This document shows positions 61,081 through 64,000 of a DNA stretch of 64,000 nt, in pieces. Under the pieces are notes generated by a model. That model saw nothing but the letters and a program-made list of their open reading frames with translations, had not been told where the DNA came from and searched no databases. The first letter of the stretch is position 1; the number at the start of each line of letters is the position of its first letter. The DNA is from Acetobacteraceae bacterium. GTDB taxonomy: Bacteria > Pseudomonadota > Alphaproteobacteria > Acetobacterales > Acetobacteraceae. The translations under genes were made by a program, and so were the position numbers. The DNA is taken from NCBI GenBank assembly GCA_024280945.1, contig JAMXLO010000130.1, positions 1 through 64,000 on the forward strand, written 5' to 3'.

Positions 61081-61895
61081 TCGAGGGATTCATTCACGCC
61101 GTCTCGGTCTGTGGTCCGGGACTCGATGATTGGCCGCGCAGCCGCCCAATTCTTGCCGGGTCGCAGGAGTACGTATGGCGTGAAGCGATTCCCAACATGC
61201 CCAGTATCCTGCCTGCCAACGAGCGGCGCCGCGTTGGCGCGGCGGTTCGGCTGGCGCTGACGATCGCTCAGCAGGCGCATGAGATGGCTGGTCTGGCGCC
61301 TGGCAGCATCAGCAGCGTATTCGCAACGTCGAACGGCGACGGCGCGGTCATGCACGCAATGTTGCAGAGCTTGGCCGCAGACGAGGCTGTCTCGCCCACC
61401 CAGTTCCACAATTCGGTGCACAATGCGGCGGCCGGTTACTGGTCCATCGCGACCGGTTCGCAGCAGCCAGCCAGTTGCCTCGCCGGCCATGACGCGACGC
61501 CGGCGGCAGCACTGCTGAAGGTATTGGCCACCGTTCGGGTGACGCAGCAACCGCAGCTGCTTTGCATCTACGAAGCCTCTATGCCACCGCCGCTCGACGC
61601 CAAGCGTCCGACGCGTGGTCTCTTTGGCGCAGGTCTCGTCATCGCACCACAGGTGGGCGAAACCACCCTGGCCAGGCTTTCCGTCGCTTACCAGCCAGGG
61701 GTTGCGGTGGAAGGCGACATGCCGAGCCTGACGGCGCTGCACGCGCTGGCTCGCGGCAATTCCGCGGCGCAGCTGCTGCCTCTCTTGGAGGCAGTCGCTC
61801 GGAACGTCCCCGCCACATTCAGCCTGGCCTTGTTGGAAGGCAGCTTGCGGGTCAGGGTGCAGCCATGGTCACTCGCCAGCGAATCCTCGAGCTGA
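61077..61895 (+). CDS. Beta-ketoacyl synthase chain-length-factor-like protein (ApeC-like)
   Basis: 272-residue protein of the short KS-like family (Ketoacyl-synt_2, N-terminal thiolase half only). The characteristic HNSVHNAAAGYWSIATGSQQ and SSVFATSNGDGAVMHAMLQS are visible, whereas the C-terminal thiolase half with its two His motifs is missing. It cannot condense alone and should set chain length in a heterodimer with the 59.9-kb KS. ATGA overlap with that gene; its end overlaps the next gene by 31 bases. Confidence 0.88.
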   Translation: MIEGFIHAVSVCGPGLDDWPRSRPILAGSQEYVWREAIPNMPSILPANERRRVGAAVRLALTIAQQAHEMAGLAPGSISSVFATSNGDGAVMHAMLQSLAADEAVSPTQFHNSVHNAAAGYWSIATGSQQPASCLAGHDATPAAALLKVLATVRVTQQPQLLCIYEASMPPPLDAKRPTRGLFGAGLVIAPQVGETTLARLSVAYQPGVAVEGDMPSLTALHALARGNSAAQLLPLLEAVARNVPATFSLALLEGSLRVRVQPWSLASESSS

Positions 61896-62308
61896 TCCCG
61901 CATCAGGGCGCGATGTGCCTGTTGGAGTCGGCGCTGTCGTGGTCGGCGACCGAAATAACCTGCGTGACGCGGTCGCACCTGTCGCCGGACAACCCGTTGC
62001 GACGCGGTGGCCGACTGCATTCTGTCTGTGGCATCGAATACGGCCTGCAGGCGGCTGCACTGCACGGCGGGCTGTTGGATGGCGCGAGGCAGCCAGCCGG
62101 TTACCTGGCCGCGCTGCGCGATGTCAGCATCCGCGTCGAGCGGCTGGACGCCCCGTCGCTTGGCACGCTGCATGTGACGGCGACACAGGAGATCTGCACC
62201 CCGCATGGTCTTATCTATCGGTTTGCCCTCGCAGCCGAGGCTGGCACCGACTTGTTGAGCGGGCGCGCGGTGCTGGCCAGGCGTTCGGCAGCAACGGACG
62301 CCGCGTGA
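61865..62308 (+). CDS. Hotdog-fold dehydratase (ApeP-like)
   Basis: 147-residue hotdog protein of the larger FabZ-like type. The conserved pattern starts RILELIPHQGAMCLLESALS with the PHQG-type His, followed by HSVCGIEYGLQAAALHGGLL and YLAALRDVSIRVERLDAPSL. It resembles ApeP, the second subunit of the two-part 3-hydroxyacyl-ACP dehydratase of aryl polyene synthesis. Its stop overlaps the GTG of the ketoreductase gene. Confidence 0.83.
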   Translation: MVTRQRILELIPHQGAMCLLESALSWSATEITCVTRSHLSPDNPLRRGGRLHSVCGIEYGLQAAALHGGLLDGARQPAGYLAALRDVSIRVERLDAPSLGTLHVTATQEICTPHGLIYRFALAAEAGTDLLSGRAVLARRSAATDAA

Positions 62309-63024
62309 AACGCGCGCTGGTCACCGGAGGCGCCGGCACGTTGGGGGCGGCGATCTGCCGACGCCTGGCGCACGATGGCCTGCACGTGATCGTGCACGCC
62401 CATACCCGAGTTGACGCCGCCGAGGACGTGGCCACGGCCATTCGTGCCGGCGGCGGTTCAGCCGAGACGTTGAGCTGCGATCTCACGGATGTCGATGCGA
62501 CCGCGACGGCGTTGCAGCCGGTTCTGGCCGATGGCGTGCCACAGGTGCTGGTACACAGCGCCGGCACGCATGACGATGTGCCGATGGCCGGTATGTCGGA
62601 GCACCAGTGGCGCCAGGTGATCGACGTATCGTTGAACGGATTTTACGCGGTCAGCCGGCCTCTGCTGCTGCCGATGATGGCGACGCGTTGGGGGCGTATC
62701 ATCGCAATCTCCTCGGTATCCGCTGTCATGGGCAATCGGGGACAGGTGAACTACGCCGCTGCCAAGGCAGGCCTGATTGGCGCGGTGCGCGCACTGGCGC
62801 TGGAACTCGCCAGCCGAGGCGTGACAGTGAACGCCATTGCTCCGGGAATCATCGATTCGCCATGGGTTGCTGCAGCGTTGGACCACCGGCGCATTGCCGA
62901 GATCGTGCCCATGAAGCGTGCCGGCAGACCCGATGAGGTTGCTGACCTGGTCGGTTTCATTGCGTCGGACCAGGCGGCCTACATTACGGGCCAGACGATC
63001 ATGATCAATGGCGGGATGGCGTAG
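62305..63024 (+). CDS. 3-oxoacyl-ACP reductase (ApeQ/FabG-like)
   Basis: 239-residue short-chain dehydrogenase. Cofactor loop RALVTGGAGTLGAAICRRLA, catalytic Ser137 (IIAISSVSA), Tyr150 and Lys154 (VNYAAAKAGL), and a conserved C-terminus ITGQTIMINGGMA. It reduces the 3-keto group after each extension. GTG start overlapping the dehydratase stop. Last plus-strand gene before a minus-strand glycosyltransferase. Confidence 0.94.
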   Translation: MKRALVTGGAGTLGAAICRRLAHDGLHVIVHAHTRVDAAEDVATAIRAGGGSAETLSCDLTDVDATATALQPVLADGVPQVLVHSAGTHDDVPMAGMSEHQWRQVIDVSLNGFYAVSRPLLLPMMATRWGRIIAISSVSAVMGNRGQVNYAAAKAGLIGAVRALALELASRGVTVNAIAPGIIDSPWVAAALDHRRIAEIVPMKRAGRPDEVADLVGFIASDQAAYITGQTIMINGGMA

Positions 63025-63042
63025 CTGCGAAAGCAGAGGCAG

Positions 63043-63798
63043 TCATCGACAGTGGCGCAGAGGCTGCAAGGTCAGCGATCGCCACAGGCCGATCGGATAC
63101 ATGCCCGCACGGAGAAGTTTACGCGCGACCATCAGCACGATTCGTGTGATATCCGCCACCGGCTGGAAGTGGCTTGCGCGCTGGACAGCTGGGCCATAGA
63201 CCGTCGGAATGTCCACGGCAACCGTGAAGAAGCCAAGCCGAGCAGCCTCGATGAGGATTTCGCTCTCGAAGGCGAAGCCGGGTGCCTTCGGCGGACGCGT
63301 TTCGAGCTGCTGCACCAGGTTTGCCGGATAAATCCGGAATCCGGACTGACTGTCATCGATTGGATGGCCCGCCGCCCAGGATATCCAGAAGTCGGCGACG
63401 CGGTTGGCGACGAAGCGTGCGCGGGGAGCATCGTAACCGGTCGCTCGGCGAGAGCCAATGATGATGTGACCCGGCCACTGGCGGCTACATTCCAGCAGAC
63501 GTGGCAGGTCTTCCGGCCGGTGCTGGCAGTCGCCATCCAATGTGACGATGTGCGACGCGCCAGCCTGCACCGCGGCCAGCATGCCCCGCATCAGGCTGGC
63601 ACCCTTGCCCACATTATGCGGATGGCGCAGCACCGTGGCACCATTCTCCGCCGCTATCCTGGCGGTGTCGTCGCACGAGCCGTCGTCGACGACGACAACG
63701 CTCGACACCTCAGGAAGCATCCGGCACCGGCTGACGATGACGCCGATCGTGGCCGCCTCCTGGTATGCCGGAATCACTACGTGGACACTGGCCGCCAT
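63043..63798 (-). CDS. Family 2 glycosyltransferase
   Basis: 251-residue GT2/DPM1-like enzyme. The nucleotide-sugar site is VHVVIPAYQEAATIGVIVSR and SSVVVVDDGSCDDTARIAA, with the metal-binding aspartates in IVTLDGDCQHRPEDLPRLLE and the acceptor-side region DSQSGFRIYP. No C-terminal membrane domain is apparent. The start MAASVHVV was chosen over one 21 codons upstream. It converges on the ketoreductase gene. Aryl polyene clusters usually include such an enzyme to glycosylate the anchor. Confidence 0.87.
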   Translation of the reverse strand: MAASVHVVIPAYQEAATIGVIVSRCRMLPEVSSVVVVDDGSCDDTARIAAENGATVLRHPHNVGKGASLMRGMLAAVQAGASHIVTLDGDCQHRPEDLPRLLECSRQWPGHIIIGSRRATGYDAPRARFVANRVADFWISWAAGHPIDDSQSGFRIYPANLVQQLETRPPKAPGFAFESEILIEAARLGFFTVAVDIPTVYGPAVQRASHFQPVADITRIVLMVARKLLRAGMYPIGLWRSLTLQPLRHCR

Positions 63799-63887
63799 GC
63801 GCGCCACCGCTCTGTTGCCTCCCCTCTTTTGGTCATGGCATGACCCGCGTATCGTTCTCAAGATCGTTCAGCGCGGAGCAGAACTGG

Positions 63888-64000
63888 ATGAGCAGCGTGG
63901 CACGACAAGTCGGTGAGCGCTGCGACGTTCTGGTGATCGGTGGCGGCCCAGCGGGTTCGACCGCGGCGGCCCTGCTCGCGCAGCACGGCAGGCATGTGGT
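63888..64000 (+). CDS. FAD-dependent oxidoreductase (5' end only)
   Basis: The 37 visible residues contain the dinucleotide fold CDVLVIGGGPAGSTAAALL, typical of halogenase/geranylgeranyl-reductase-like flavoproteins; such proteins occur in xanthomonadin and aryl polyene clusters. The ATG has a GGAG ribosome site nine bases upstream. An in-frame ATG at 63840 is also possible. The gene continues beyond the right edge. Confidence 0.8.
   Translation, partial: MSSVARQVGERCDVLVIGGGPAGSTAAALLAQHGRHV

Noticed and set aside
55796-63024. Polyene cluster read as an ordinary fatty acid synthesis (fab) operon
   Set aside because: The chain-length-factor-like half-ketosynthase, paired small and large dehydratases, aryl ligase and MMPL/LolA-like genes do not occur together in fab operons.

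Overview
The window is about 64 kb of GC-rich, densely coded bacterial chromosome. The gene content points to an alphaproteobacterium, probably of the Rhodospirillales/Acetobacteraceae kind: a short type-2 argC, hslV with a propeptide, a flagellar operon carrying a DUF6468 protein and a MotE-like protein, a DUF2336 protein next to a GGDEF protein, and an Acetobacteraceae-like style of ATGA/GTGA/TTGA gene overlaps. The lineage is inference; no rRNA gene or phylogenetic marker was compared.

Layout. 1-2.5 kb: the end of a peptide-type ABC binding protein gene, a small secreted protein and a frameshifted HlyD-type adaptor relic. 2.6-5.2 kb (minus): argC with a gamma-carbonic-anhydrase-like protein, then rplM-rpsI. 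5.4-7.5 kb: two coupled unknown genes and an MBL-fold hydrolase. 7.7-10.9 kb: a fused circularly permuted ATP-grasp/Alpha-E protein coupled to a transglutaminase-like protein. 10.9-13.0 kb (minus): speD-speE-enoyl-CoA hydratase (polyamine synthesis). 13.2-23.3 kb: motility. A minus-strand operon (fliL, fliM, DUF6468, motE-like, cheY, cheZ, a 997-residue repeat protein) diverges from a plus-strand flgF-flgG-flgA-flgH operon. 23.3-26.9 kb: bfd-bfr iron storage with two Fur-like sites, an orphan ABC binding protein and a PRC-barrel protein. 27-33.4 kb: glutathione synthetase, an LLM-type flavin oxidoreductase, small secreted proteins, a secreted lactonase-like protein and an MFS transporter. 33.4-39 kb: a Uma2 protein, hslVU behind a heat-shock-like promoter, RNase D and a hybrid histidine kinase. 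39-43.9 kb: three amidohydrolase-2 proteins, a phytanoyl-CoA dioxygenase-like protein and a second Uma2 protein. 43.9-47.1 kb (minus): dapD, dapE and two paralogous membrane proteins. 47.2-52.5 kb: a diguanylate cyclase with a DUF2336 protein, an MmgE/PrpD protein and an Ldh-type dehydrogenase. 52.7 kb: tRNA-Ser(UGA).

54.1-64 kb: a type II polyketide-type cluster of the aryl polyene/xanthomonadin class, running off the right edge. Acyl carrier protein, acyl-ACP/AMP ligase, two hotdog dehydratases, a ketosynthase, a chain-length-factor-like ketosynthase and a ketoreductase would build an aryl polyenoic chain on ACP. An LpxL-like acyltransferase, a LolA-like protein, an MMPL/RND exporter, a GT2 glycosyltransferase and a lipoprotein would attach it to a lipid and move it to the outer membrane. 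A FAD-dependent oxidoreductase begins at the edge. This is the most interesting system in the window, but it is a known class of cluster rather than a new one.

Besides these genes, the sequence shows candidate sigma-54, sigma-32 and Fur-type sites. The first two would place transcription starts almost on the start codons of flgF and hslV, suggesting leaderless messages.
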